Part shown: positions 11,250-22,730 of the stretch, piece by piece
Layout of the letters: every line of letters starts with the position of its first letter
Position numbering within the stretch: the first letter of the stretch is position 1
From: Pyrocephalus nanus
Lineage: Eukaryota; Chordata; Aves; Passeriformes; Tyrannidae
DNA length: 64,000 nt
Direction: 5' to 3'
Assembly (NCBI GenBank): GCA_038380795.1
Contig: CM076269.1
Coordinates: 5,642,001 to 5,706,000, forward strand
The notes under the pieces: generated by a model
Told to the model about the DNA's origin: nothing
Database searches by the model: none
Seen by the model: the letters and a program-made list of their open reading frames with translations, nothing else
Made by a program: the position numbers and the translations under genes

Positions 11250-11500
11250 GGGTCACAGGATAATTCAGGTTCTTGGGAACCTCTAAAGGTCTCTGGTCCA
11301 ACAGCCCTAAAGCAGAGTCAGCTTGGATTAGATTGCCCACAGCTTTGTCCAGGGAAGTTTTGAATGTCCCCAAGGATGGAGATTTCCCATATAACCATAC
11401 TCAGGGTGAATTTTTCCCCAATATCTAATCAAAGCTTTCTCTTCTGAAACTTGTATTCCTTGCCTTTCATTCTATGTCTTTGTGAACACTGGGGGTATGT
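11250..11500 (-). mobile_element. CR1 LINE 3'-end fragment, antisense
   Basis: The segment follows the reverse complement of the avian CR1 3' region: a degenerate octamer tail (cacaggataattcaggtt), then phrases equivalent to 'gtctctggtccaac', 'agcagagtcag', 'gtccagggaagttttgaat' and 'ccaaggatggagatt', then the worn upstream part. It is 5'-truncated, as nearly all CR1 copies are, and too diverged to be active. CR1 is the dominant bird retrotransposon. Confidence 0.8.
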
Positions 11501-12769
11501 CCAGGTGCATCAGGACCTATTCAGGTCCTGTAGTACCTCCCTTGTAAACCAGATTGTTTGGCACAAGCTTCAGAGATGGTCCCATCTTAGACAGGGGGTT
11601 CTGGGCCTCCTGAACACCCTGGACTCTCCCAGTGTGAGCATGCCTGGATGGGGGGTCTCACCTCCATGGTGCATCAGTACTGCTGTTGAATCACTCTCAC
11701 CTGTACGCCAGGGTGAAGATTTGCTGCTGCTGTGACTGGAGACCCCCCAGCAAACGCTCCCACAACCCCTTTTCAGGGCAATCCAGGAGATGGTGAGTCT
11801 GGGGGAAAAGGACATGTGGTGGCCTTTGGTCTGCTGCATCTACCTGGGAAAAAAAGGACATGGACAATAAAGGTCACCTGTTCACCTTGCTTGCTGACAA
11901 CTGAGCCAAGCAATTCCTTCTCCCCCGTGCCCTGAGCACTCCTACAGACTGCCTGCCTGGGGTCACATAGTGTGAGGCCATGCTTAGAGACAGCCTTTGG
12001 TGACAGGCTCTCAGACAGGTGGACTTCTTCCAGTACATTTTGGCAGCTGGGGATCATCTCAGTGAAAGACAGAGCTGTGACGTGTTTGGCTGTGCCTTGC
12101 AGAAGAGAAGAAAAAATAAAAGAAGAAAAGAGAAAAAGGGAAAAAGTTGTCTACAATCACAGCCTGTCTTTGCCACTGGGAATGGATGTGAAGGCTTGTT
12201 CAGGGAAGAGGTAGCCTGGCCCTGTGCAGTGAGGAAGGGAGAGGCAGAAGTCATAAAACAGGGCTCTGTTTGGACTCCAATTTGATTTGCATGGTTAAAA
12301 CTTGCTGATCCCATACAAGGTTCTCCTGGCTGGGAGCTGAACTTGGTTCCACAGCCAAGCTTTTTTCTTTTCCAGAGTGTTCAGCATAAATCAGACTTTC
12401 ACAGCCGTCTTTGAGTGGAAGGAGCAAGAAATCACGTTTTGTCTCCTGTCCAGGAGCTCTGTGAGAAAGGAGCTGTCAGGAACCCAGGAACCAGCCCAGA
12501 TCTTCTGACATGTGCTCTGTGAATCCTTGCTGCCTGTCTCTGCCTTCCCCCATCTGCTGTAACAGCTCCATCAGTTCCCATGTGCTGCTTTTCCCAGATG
12601 AGATCCCAGCCAGGCTGCTGATATCCAAGAGGAGCTGTGCCCCAAGCAAGGGACACTGTAACATCTTTCAGGCTGGTTTATACTCTGCCCTGCCTCTTAC
12701 CTAAGCCATTAAGAGGGTTTTAACACAGATCCAGATCTGGTGTGGTGCCCTGCTGTGACCACTTGTGCT
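11501..12769. other. Non-coding stretch, no specific feature
   Basis: Moderate-GC DNA with a short A/G-rich patch near 12107-12145. I recognise no gene or repeat. Confidence 0.5.
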
Positions 12770-13096
12770 CTCAGCTTCCTCAGGAGAGGGAGAAGAGGGG
12801 CAGACACACTCTATGGTGGCCAGAGACACAACCTGAGGGAATGGCCTGAAGTTGAGTTAGAAGAGCTCCAGGTTGGATCTTAGAAAAAGGTTCTTCCCCC
12901 AGAGGGTGGTTGGGCACTGAACAGGCTCCCCAGGGAAGTGGTCACAGCACCAAGGCTGACAGAGTTCAAGAAGCATTTGGATAATGCTCTCAGGCACATG
13001 GGGTGATTCTTGGGGATGGTTCTGTGCAGGGCTAAGAGCTGGACTTGATAATCCTTCTGGATCCCTTCCAACTCAGCAGATTCTGAGATTCCCACA
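12770..13096 (+). mobile_element. CR1 LINE 3'-end fragment
   Basis: The best CR1 match in the window. It carries the familiar run of phrases near the CR1 3' end: 'acctgagggaatggcctgaagt', then 'agggtggttgggcactg', 'caggctccccagggaagtgg', 'gagttcaagaagcatttgg', 'ggacttgataatcct' and the tail 'cccttccaactcagcagattctgagattc' (split here by position: about 13055-13091). It is 5'-truncated with no open frame. Its last 80 bases closely resemble the copy at 37525-37616, so both probably belong to one subfamily. Confidence 0.9.
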
Positions 13097-13608
13097 AACA
13101 CTACGTGGGTCATCTGAGCATCTCCCAGCAAGTGGGGACGGCTTTGGTGGAGGTGGCTGTAGAAATCCTACCAACACCTGCAGTGGAGTCAAGCAAGGTA
13201 CCAACAGCTTCACTCCTGATCCTGTTGAAACAGAGGGTTAAAGCCTCTCTGCTGGAGCCATTCCCTGCTAGTGAGATCCATACAGCCCATTAAAAGTTAG
13301 GGATCTTATTATGGGCTATATAAAAAAGGTAAAGAGGAAATAAGAACCTTATGAAAGGTTTCTTATGAGTGCAGATGGCAAGGGCATCTGAGGCTAAGGA
13401 AGCCTCTCCAGCAGGCTTGTTCCAAACGGAACTTCTTGCTTTACAGGTTTTACCCTCTTTTAAAAAGAGATAAATGGATGCAGGAGTATCTTTTCTGCAC
13501 AACTCAGCCCTTCTGACCAGCCACAGTGCCCTTGGGATGGAGATGCACAGTAAGAGAGGTACAGTGATATGTTTTGGATTTAGTACAAGAATCATGGTGA
13601 CAACACAC

Positions 13609-14095
13609 TGTAGTTTTAGTTGTTGCTAAGTAGTGCTTACCCTAAGTCCAGGACTTTGGAGTTTCCCATGTTCTGCCAGTAAGGAGATGCACAACACGCA
13701 GTGAAGCAGCATGGCCAGGAGAGCTGACCCAAAGTGGCCAAAGGGATCAAAGGGATATTCCATACTATAGATCATCATGCTCAGTGTATAAACTTGGGTG
13801 GGGGGGGTGGCCTGGAGCCACTGATCACTGCTCAGGGGTGGGAGGGGCATTGTCAGTGGGGGATGAGCAATTGTATTGTGCACCACCTGTTTTTTGTGGG
13901 GTTTAGTCTTCTCTCTCTTCTTGTGATTTCCCTAATTATTATTAACATTATATTTTACCTAATTTCAATTATTGAACTGTTCTTGGCCCATGGGCTTTAC
14001 CTTTTTCTAATTCTCCTCCCTACCCCACTGAGGTGAGGGGGGCTGAGCAAGCATTTTCACGGTTCTTAGTTGTTGGCTGGGGTTACATCAAGACA
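13609..14095 (+). mobile_element. Solo LTR of an avian ERVL-like endogenous retrovirus
   Basis: The element starts with TG (13609) and ends with CA (14095), as LTRs do. Its course matches a common neoavian LTR as I remember it: 'tagttttagttgttgctaag' at the start, a TATAAA at 13787-13792 after 'catcatgctcagtg', then 'gatgagcaattgtattgtgc', an AT-rich segment, and a terminal 'ttgttggctggggttac'. No internal gag, pol or env sequence is present, so it is a solo LTR left by recombination between two LTRs. I see no matching 5-bp flanking duplication (CACAC before, TGCTT after), so the exact ends may be off by a few bases or have mutated. Family name not assigned. Confidence 0.8.
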
Positions 14096-14879
14096 TGCTT
14101 TCAGGAGCACAGTCTTCTTTCTTCCTAGCACCAAACTCAGCCTTCAAATGCACTTTTAGGTCATGTTCAGCTGTCTCCTGATCTGGAAGGAGATGACTGT
14201 ATTTGCTTCCTCCTGGAACCTATTTGAGGACTGATGAGACATCCATCAGCACAGGGGAGCTGACTCTATTGAGGAGCATCAGGAGCACTGAGAACTGGCC
14301 AAAACAGGGAATTCCGTCTTCCAGCAGTGCCCACTGCTTTGCCACTGCTTTTCCAAGGCAGCAGGGACCTCAAATATGAATGAACTTTGGTTCTGTAGCA
14401 GAACCAAAGACCTCTAAAGTCTGAGCACCCATTTGCTTGCTCTGACCACTGCCTGGCACATTTTTTCCATTTCTCATCCTGTTCCCACCTGCCATGCATA
14501 GCTGTCCTGTCTTGTGGCAGTGCCAGGGTGGGAGAAGATCCCAGAGCTGCTGTCTGAACCTGTAGGCTCCAGCGGGAACCCTCGACTACTGCCTTGGGTC
14601 CTTTTGGGGCCTCAAAGGAACTGCAGAGACTGGAGGTGTCCTTGGAGCATGATCCTAATTTATACAGAAGCATACTCTCTATAGAAAGGTTGTATGGGAG
14701 TGATTCTTCTTTCCCTGTGCAGGCTGAAGTGCAGTGCAACTGAGTGACACCACGAGGGTTGTGCAGATTACCTGTGGCAGAGTGAGAACAGCAGCCCAGC
14801 AGTGTTGTGAGCCCTTGTCACCTCTGCTGGGTGTCAGAGCTCTGGCTACCTCGCCTCCCAGCCAGGCAGCCCGCTCCTT
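14096..14879. other. Non-coding stretch, one short hairpin
   Basis: No gene or repeat is recognised. A perfect 10-bp inverted repeat with a 5-base loop lies at 14385-14409; a structure of that size is expected by chance about once in a window this long. Confidence 0.5.
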
Positions 14880-15115
14880 TCTCCTTCAGACTCTTAAAAT
14901 AAGACTCGCAAAGCCTCGAGCGTGGTTTCGATTTCATTAATAAATCCCTGCTTGCACTTGAAGCTGCTGTGCCTTTTAAAACATTATCCGTGGCTCTGGT
15001 TACACTCCTGATGAAAGCAGGCATGGGCCTATTAGTTTTCATGGCAAACAGCACTGCCACGTCCCACTATCCTTTACGCACTCAGTGTAACCCAAATTTC
15101 ACAGGAAAGGGAGGG
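14880..15115. promoter_or_regulatory. Candidate conserved non-coding element
   Basis: A repeat-free block with retained CpGs (CTCGAGCG at about 14915) inside AT-rich, homeobox-like sequence (TTCATTAATAAAT near 14934, TAGTTTTCATGG near 15032). This mix, sharply different from its flanks, is typical of vertebrate developmental enhancers. Conservation is inferred from texture only. Confidence 0.35.
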
Positions 15116-15534
15116 GGCAAAAAAGGCATCTTGAAAAGGCAGTGTCTGTCTCCTTCACTGCAGACCAAGGCCATTACATTCTTGAAACCCCCCTGCTAGA
15201 AACAGCTTTCATTAATCCATACAATTTTTAATTTTTTTTCTTTAATTGCTACCAACAATTACCTCCTACTCTGCAACTCCCAGCTGATGCCTGTGCCCCT
15301 CCAGCCCCAGAAAGGGGCTGTACCAAGGAGGGGGAGTAATGGGTATGGGATGTGGAGAAGGGAAATGGGAGCTGCTGCTTGAGCAGTGAGGAGCAACAGC
15401 TGCTCTGTAGTGCTGTCTCCTCTTCATGGCTCAGAGAGGAGGTGTTTTTTGGGGGGAGCAGAGTTAAGTGTCCACAGCCAACCACTGTGAAAAACCCACC
15501 CCATGGCAACAGGTTTGTTCTGGGTCGTTAATCT

Positions 15535-15592
15535 GGATATGCAGATGGATAAACTGAAGCACAAAGGGGTTAATGCTCTCCAGTGGGAGAGG
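15535..15592 (-). repeat. MIR-type SINE relic, antisense
   Basis: The phrase 'cagatggataaactgaagc' followed by 'acaaaggggttaatgctc' matches the reverse complement of the conserved MIR core (gaggaaactgaggcacagagaggttaag type). Short and old. Confidence 0.5.
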
Positions 15593-16559
15593 ATGGGGAG
15601 AAGAAGGGGAATTCTGTTCCAAACTGCTGAGTTGAGCTTTTCAAAGCCTCCAGCTTTGCTCTGTCCCTTAGGCAATTCTTGGAGAGCTTTGTGGAAGTGG
15701 GTTTGCAACAAAAAGCAGAGAGACTGTGCTCAAACATGCCAGCTCCCTTTCTCCTGCTCTGGATTGCACACCTCCACCCGTGGCCCTGCAGAAGGGCTGG
15801 CTGCCCTGCCCGCCCCAGAACCAAGCCCAGCAGCTGCTGGAGGGGCGGGACGGCCAAGCCCTGGCCTGGCTCTTGCTGCTCGCACAGAGCAGCCGGGAGA
15901 GGGTGGCAGGTGAGCGAGGCACAGTCATTGCTACAACAGATGGCAGAGGCACGACATTGCATGGCAGGGCTATTATTTACTGAGAGCTCGTGTTTGTCAT
16001 GGCTGAAGATGACATCTTATTAAGGAGTCATGACACTGGGCAATTTTTTAACGCCTGGGGGCCAAGAAGGCTAATGAACAGGGATAGCTCCAGGAATAGA
16101 TGCAGGGAAGTGCTGTTTTCAGGCCACAGGCAAAGCTGGCTATGTTTCACTGACCTGATTTCTGGGAGATTTCTGGGCTGTGTCACATCTCCCTCCTGCT
16201 GATTAGGGATGGATGCTTCTTGCCATGGCCTGACTGTGCTGACTCAGGTTGAAGTAGTTGTCTCGAGAGACCCCGCTGCAAGGGAGCAAAGCCTGAGCTG
16301 AGTTACGAAAAAGCTCACACTCACAGACAGCCAAACACTGGTACTGCTGCAAACAAGGGCACGTGGCAGGCAATGACTTTTGGGCAGCTTTCTCCAAACC
16401 CCACCTTGCAGGAGGTCTGGAGGAGGGCTCTCAGACAGCACATGCAATAGCTGGGGGAGCGTGGGAAGCGGGACCCCGCTCATCAGTGTGGCACTCTCAC
16501 CCCGGTGTGATGCCTGTCAGGAGAGTTAGACCAAAAGCAGGGCTGCCTGGCCCATTTTG
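15593..16559. other. Non-coding stretch, no specific feature
   Basis: GC-moderate unique-looking DNA. The open frames on both strands between about 15570 and 16020 overlap one another in different frames and have no domain, so I do not call a gene. Confidence 0.5.
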
Positions 16560-16930
16560 ACCCGCTCAGCCCACCCTGGCACCGTGTCTGCAAGAGTTGC
16601 CCTCCTTAGCCTGAAACAAGAGCCGCCTCCCCGCAGCTCCCATGCACCGGCTCCTTATCGCTGACCCGCTCTGTCAGTGCAGATGCTTGACTAATGTTCC
16701 CTTGTAAAATGTTGTGTTAAGCACATTCCAGCCGCTGACATTAAATACTTGGGCCGGGGCAGCGCTCACCCTCCGGCGGCCGCAGCGCTGAGCCAGCCCC
16801 AGCCACACTCCCGGTGTTGCCACAGCCAGACCATCCTCTCTTTTCTGCCCCATCGCCGCCTCCTCCTGCCCTCCCTCCGGCACAGCCAGCGTGGGCAGTG
16901 GGGGAAGGAGGCAGCGGGCAGGACCACGGC
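16560..16930. promoter_or_regulatory. Small CpG island
   Basis: A local return of CpGs, especially 16750-16800 (GGCCGGGGCAGCG, CTCCGGCGGCCGCAGCG), 8 kb away from the main CpG domain. It directly precedes the candidate enhancer block and could be a secondary promoter or an enhancer-associated orphan island. No exon seen. Confidence 0.5.
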
Positions 16931-17150
16931 TGTCTGGCAGATGAAATAATAATTACCCCAGCCGCCTCCGGCCTCCCTTGCATTCCTCTGTGCTAACAGC
17001 TCGGCTTATTTTGTTTTCATCTGCAAATATTGACTCTTTGGGTTCTTTTCACCACGTGCCTATTAAAAAGGCATTGCTCATAGTATTGTTATTGAATTTG
17101 TTCTGCAGCTGTGAGAAGCATCCAGCGGCTTTAAGGAATTCACTCACTCC
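16685..17150. promoter_or_regulatory. Candidate conserved non-coding element(s)
   Basis: Dense recognisable motifs in repeat-free DNA: CATTCCA (TEAD-type) near 16725, E-box CAGATG at 16938-16943, homeodomain core TAATTA at 16950-16955, and CACGTG E-box at 17053-17058. The block overlaps the edge of the CpG island. Enhancer function is inferred. Confidence 0.4.
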
Positions 17151-18839
17151 GCTAGCACGGGCCCCGAGGGTTGTGTTCCCTCAATACCCTCTGGAACTTC
17201 TTTGCCTGCTGCTCTCCAAGGCACAGGACCTGGGCCTGGCTCGGCAAGGATTCTGCCCAGCCTTTCCACCAAAGGAGAGATCAGGGTGGTGCTGGGGATG
17301 AGGCTGCAAGGCTGTGATCTGCTCTTGGGGGACGCTCTTTTGCTGCTCTCTGCCTCAGTTTCCCTGATCAGTCTTGTGATTTAACTTCCTGACCTTTCTG
17401 CTGTTTCAACCTGTCCTTCAATATTCACTTCATCTTGAAAATGTGGGAGCTGTTTCCAGATGCCTTAACCTGGCTGGAGCAATAACCAGAAAAACAAATC
17501 CCTTCATTTCCCACTCAGCTGAATTGTCTGGGTAATTAGTGAACATGACAGCAATGCTCACACATCTCCAGTGTGAGAGTTTGTGATTGCAGTGGTGGTG
17601 GTGGTGGGAGGTTGATGACTGTCCCCCATGCAAGGGGGGTTTGGGCTGAGGAGAGGGATGTGCAATCTCTCCCCACTTTCCCCACAGTGTTCAGCTGAGG
17701 TCAGGGGCAGTGGGACAGCAGCCTGCTCGTGAGGAAAGCCCCTGTTTCAGCAGCTGTGCTCAGCTTTGGCATCTCTCCCAGAATAAAACTGACTGGCACC
17801 ACATTCACAGGGACTTCCCTCTGTCTCCAGCCCCCTCTCCAGGGGAAATCCCAGGGATGCCAGCATTCCATCAGCAGATCTCACCTGATTCCCAAATCCT
17901 GAGATGGGTTAGGAATAGGGAATTAGGACAGATGAGAAAGGTCGAAGCATCAGCAGGTACCTGGAGGTGGGTGTCCTCTCTGTCACCTGTGAAGTGTCCC
18001 ATTGGTCCCTTCTCCATCAGAAGTCTGACAGATGCTCATTTCCATGGGTGGGCTGGGGTGTGATGAGCCTTGGGATCCTCTCTGTGCACATCTTCTGTGG
18101 CAGGACCCTTGGCTCCAGTTCTTCTACTCTCCAACCTCCCCCCAGATGCGTTTTTAACCTTTTCCAGCATGAAAAGAGCCAGCAGGTGAAATCTCAGCCC
18201 ACCACCCCTGCCTACACCCCAGCAACAGCCACCAGCCGAGCGTGGGAGTGCTGCTGTCACTGGCGTCAGCAAGAGCTGTGCCCCCTCAGGGGAGGGATGC
18301 TCTTTTGGCAGGAGGGATGGGCCGTGTGTGGGACATGATCCCCACCTCCCTGCTCTGAGCAGGTTCTCTCCTGCCTCGTGACCAGCCTGCAAAAAATAAC
18401 GCGGCCGTGTCCTTCTCCCAGGGCCTGATTGTGGAGAGCAAATGTCAGCGTTGTCATGCCCAAGTGTTTATTTTGGCAACAGCCAGGGGCCTGGCCAGCG
18501 GGCACAGGGGGCATGGCAAGGAGGATCAGCCGCCCATCAGGGATGTGGTGTGGCCAGCAGGTGCTTTTCTCCTGGCTTCAGGCTGCACCACGTTGGGGCT
18601 CTCAAAAATACCCACCAGGAACAGGGAGGGCATCGTGCTGGGCCCTGGTGGCAGCCGAAACCTGAGGCCAAGGACCTGCCTGTGGGTACCACTGAACCTC
18701 GGGCTGACCCGCGAGGGCGCTGGCTCTGGCTGATGCCCAGGGTCATTCCAGGCATAGCCCGATGTCCCTGCCGCAGGGTGGGAAGAAAATCATCCCTGAG
18801 GAGTGTCCTGTTCTCCCGACCTTTGCTCTCCAAATATTT
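17151..18839. other. Non-coding stretch, possible MIR trace
   Basis: A short 'ctgcctcagtttccctgatc' phrase near 17349-17368 resembles the MIR core in + orientation, but is too short to be sure. A (GTG)n patch lies near 17590. The rest is unremarkable. Confidence 0.45.
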
Positions 18840-18965
18840 AGGATCCCACAGTGCACAGTCACAGGCCTTGTTCGGCTTCAGTGTGATGCCATTTGCCTCC
18901 TGTCTCAGCTGTCCCTAGTAATTAATCTCCAGCCTGCTGAGCTAGGGATGGGGAAGATCCAGTCC
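18840..18965. promoter_or_regulatory. Candidate short conserved element
   Basis: Repeat-free segment with a TAATTAAT homeodomain-type core near 18920, beside otherwise G/C-rich and less structured sequence. Weak call. Confidence 0.25.
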
Positions 18966-21900
18966 CCTAAGGTGAGTGCAGGCACCAGAGCACCCTCCCA
19001 AGCCCTGTTTGTCCCTTTTTCCCTGCACACTCGCACTCCCCACTTGTCATAGGCTGATGGTCACCAGGGATTGAGAATAGCATCCATGGGAGTCCCCTGT
19101 CCCTGGCAGGGTTCACTCTTCCCTCCCTGGTCTGCATCTGTCACCATCCCAGCAGTGACAAGGGAGAGCCCAAGCATGGCCAGTGGGTGCTGGGAGAGTG
19201 CATGTGAGGAGTCAGTGTAATAAGCAGGAGGAGAAAACTGGGATGTCCATGGGCTAGCAGTAAGCCAGAGAAGTAACCCCAGACCCCAAAGTAGCCTGGT
19301 GTTTTTTGGTCAAGGGCAAGGACTGTGGCCATATGGACTTGTGCTCCATGTACTGTCATCCCCAGCCCATGCACATGGCTTTGGGCTCTGGGCTTTGGGC
19401 AGGCTCAGACCCTCAGAGGGGTCTGAGCCTGCTGTGAGGAGGTGGCATAAATTAAGAAGGATGTCCTTCTCTTCTGGGGTGGTTTTGGATATACCACTCC
19501 ACTTTCATATGTTCTTAGAGGTATCTTTGCCCACTGGTTTCTTGGAAGAGAGAGCTGCCTGGAGAGGTCTGGACACACACTGGGACCTTCAGAAGAGATT
19601 CCAGGAGGAAAAACCTTGTTTGGGCAAGTCCATTACCTCAGTGAGGAGGGAGAGTGCTCAGGTGACAAGTCCTTGGGGAAATGGCACTGACTGTGACTGA
19701 GCTTTAGATACCTGAGGGTGCAAAGAGAGAAGAGCCCAGGAGGAGGATACTGAAAACAGGAGTGACATTTTGAAAGGCGCCATAGTGACTATTGAATATT
19801 CTTTGCTCTGACCACAGGTATAGCTTATTATATCTGCTAAAATCCCAAGACTGGACATGCTTTTGCCCCTTTTGTTTAAACAGCCTCTTCTTTCATAGAG
19901 GACTTTCCCATTCATAGCTGACACAGAAAACAAGGATTACTTTACCGTATACCAAGGCTTTATATGAGACAGAGCCAAAAGGGATGTGTCCATCAGACAC
20001 CATTGAGCCAGAAGTCCCAGGCAGACCCTGCTGTTCAGAAGTCCCTTTACTATTGGTTGCCAGGGGTTGAGGATGACAAAACCCCCAAACCTCAGCCTGC
20101 ACGGTTTTATGATGAGCTAAAATTTTATGGTGCTTCGTAGGCAAAAAAGGTTTTGTTTTTTTTGAAGCTCTTTTAAAATGAAACTCCATGAAACTAAATT
20201 ATCGCTAATTATATTTTCATATTTTTTTAATTAAATTAGAGGTGATTTTTCAGTATGCTCTTTGAAATCCTGATAGTAATTATTTTTTTGGCCAGACACT
20301 ACATTTTCCTACCAAAAGCCATATTTCTGGTGGTTTCCAAAAATAACAATAATTTCAACACAAAATACTGATGAAAAAAATCATAGAAAACATGCCAATT
20401 TCAAAGCATGTGGAATGGGAAAGCAGTGAATTTTTTTCTTTTTTTCTTTCTTGTCAGATGGATTTGTTTCCATTTCCAACCAACTTTTGATCATCTGATG
20501 ATGTTGTTTTCTTGAGAGAAAAGAAACCTCAAGTGATCACAGCAACACGGCTTAGATTTTCAGCTGATGCAAGTCAGGTCATCCCCACAGGGGCTGGCAC
20601 TGTGTTTCATGGAGGGAAGATTTGGCCCCGTGTGTTTATGTGATGTCTTCACACCCCTCAATTAGCTGCTGAAACCACTAGTAGCACTCCTGCCTGGACC
20701 AACAGGGCTACAACTGAACAGTGTAGGGCAAAAACCCCCATGGAGACGGAGAGAAAATCATAAGCAAATGAAAAATGGAAGTTGAAAGGTGAGGCTTGAG
20801 GGGAGGAAGTGACTCATGGGTTGGGAATGAGGGTTGGGATGGGGTCTTGGGGAGGCTCGGCAGCTCGAGCTTCAGTGACCCCCGACTGCGAGGAGTGGTG
20901 GGGAGGATGGAGGAGAGGCCAAGCATGGAGCAATGAAATGAACAGTCGAGCCCAGGGAGAGCTGTGAAACCCTGGAAGACAAGCCCACGGCGGTCATGCA
21001 GAAAGGGGAGGAATACCCAGCATTTCCAGACTGTCTGAACTGTTTAAACTTCCCTTTGCTTAGACTGGGGGCTGTGTGAGACACGACAAGGTAGACACCT
21101 GAGGGAAACCGGGAAAGCTGATCCACCTACAGCAAATGGTTTAAAGCTGCCTTCAAGCTCCTGACTCCGCATCTGCTGTGCCGTGTGGGGAAAGGGGCAG
21201 CCACTGTAGCATAAAGGAACGGGGTGGTATGTTTAAAATAGTTTGGATATCCTCGAATGAACCCTCTGACCTCCTCCTGCAAAAGCCATCAGAACCCAGC
21301 TGAGCCATCACGTGTGAGCAGCCAGGGCTCGGTGAGCTGGCGAAGGACGCGCGGATGCAGCGGTGGCACACGTGCACCACATTAACCAGTGAGAACGTGT
21401 GGGGTGAGTAAATCTGTGCCTGTGCGTGGCGGGGCTTGGTGTATCTGCATCTGGTTGTAAAAGAAGCTATTTGGATGCCGGCTGTGCCTCAGCAAATGGT
21501 GCCTGAAATACTGTGAAGGCCTCACATCCGTAAAATTGGGTCTGGCTCGTGAGTCAGAACGCCTCTTGCAAAAGTGCTGCGGTGGCAGCTGGAGATCAAG
21601 GCATGTGGCTCACCCACTGGTGTTTTCTGCCTGTCCTGACCCCATCTGCCTGCTGCCTGCACCCTCCTCTCCTGCTCCACATGGGTCATGGCTCCATGGG
21701 CAAGCACCAACAGACATCCTTGGTCTCCTTTGATTTGGAAACACTGAGCTGTCCTTGGCTTCATTAGATCCTGATTTGCATAGGAGGCAAATATTTGGCT
21801 CTAATTGACTTAGTCTGGACATGGTTTTCAGTAGGGCACAATGCTTGCCAGGGAGCTGTGGAGCCAAGTGACTTTTTACACCATTATGGGTAAGGGACTA

Positions 21901-22483
21901 TATATTTCTATATATATAAATAATAGGTATCTGCTGTTGCAGGTAGATAAAACTTTTTGTTTCACCTCACTGTAATGAAAACAGATTTTACTTTCAGCTA
22001 TAGCACCATTTGGTGTCATTTAACATCTGAATTTCCCAGATACACCTTTGCCATTCATGCACAGTTTGGCTGGAGTATTTCTAGGGGCAAAGCAGGCTGG
22101 AGATGCTGCTTTCTCAGGAGAATGCAGCAGTTTCCTGGAAACCCAGTTGGTGCCTGAGCTGCCACGTGCCAGAACGCCAAAAAGATTTAATTCAGGGTCT
22201 GTTCTCCCAGGGTTATACAGAACAGACTCAAGGGACTGAAGGTCTCTTGGTCCTTCAGTCTTCACACGTGATCATTGCTTCTGGGGACAGAAGGGCAAGA
22301 ACCCTGTTATTTGGAACACGAAATTATTACTCCAGATATTGCAGCGTGGAGATGCTTCTATTTCTTAGAACAGACGCAGAAAAGCACAGTTTTTAATGAT
22401 TTCTTCTGCGTGGAAAACCCTGGAAATACCACTCAGAACCTGCCAAAGCCCTCGCTGGGCTTCCACTGTCGTGGATTCCAATC
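18966..22483. other. Non-coding stretch, no specific feature
   Basis: AT content rises from about 20150. Small AT-dinucleotide patches occur at 21898-21925. A 9-bp stem, 9-base loop inverted repeat lies at 22234-22260. No gene or interspersed repeat is recognised. Confidence 0.5.
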
Positions 22484-22566
22484 AGGGGGACTGGAACTAG
22501 AGGATCTTTAAGGTCCCTTCCAGCTCAAAACATTCTATGGTGGTTCTATGATTCCATGGTGATTCT
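22484..22566 (+). mobile_element. CR1 LINE 3'-terminal fragment
   Basis: Reads as the extreme CR1 3' end: 'ggaactagaggatctttaag', 'gtcccttccagctcaaaac', then a run of octamer-like units (ATTCTATGG, TTCTATG, ATTCCATG, ATTCTTTG). Heavily 5'-truncated. Confidence 0.85.
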
Positions 22567-22594
22567 TTGTGACAATCCCATGATGCCATGAATG

Positions 22595-22654
22595 GGCCCC
22601 GCCCCTTCACAACAGGCCCCACCCAGTCACAACAAGCCCAGCCCACGGACACAT
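22595..22654 (+). repeat. Three-copy 20-bp GC-box tandem repeat
   Basis: Three consecutive 20-base units at 22595-22614, 22615-22634 and 22635-22654. The first two differ at three positions; the third is more diverged. Units carry GC/CACCC-type cores (GCCCCGCCCC, GCCCCACCC, GCCCAGCCC) followed by a CACAACA-like end. They lie directly upstream of a TATA box. Confidence 0.75.
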
Positions 22655-22655
22655 C

Positions 22656-22662
22656 TATAAAT
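22656..22662 (+). promoter_or_regulatory. TATA box of a possible compact promoter
   Basis: TATAAAT stands 1 bp after the 20-bp repeats. A start site would be expected about 25-30 bp downstream, and the first ATG is at 22721, followed after one codon by a donor-like GTGTGT. The frame is not extended and no product can be named. The arrangement of GC boxes, TATA and ATG is seen; promoter activity is inferred. Confidence 0.35.
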
Positions 22663-22730
22663 GACCCTCTGCCTGCAGCAACCTCAGCTCTGCAGCAGGA
22701 GGTGCTGACCCCCGGGGAGGATGGAGGTGT

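Noticed and set aside
14385..14409. Perfect 10-bp hairpin as a small RNA or terminator
   Set aside because: About one such hairpin is expected by chance in 64 kb, and there is no longer stem around it.
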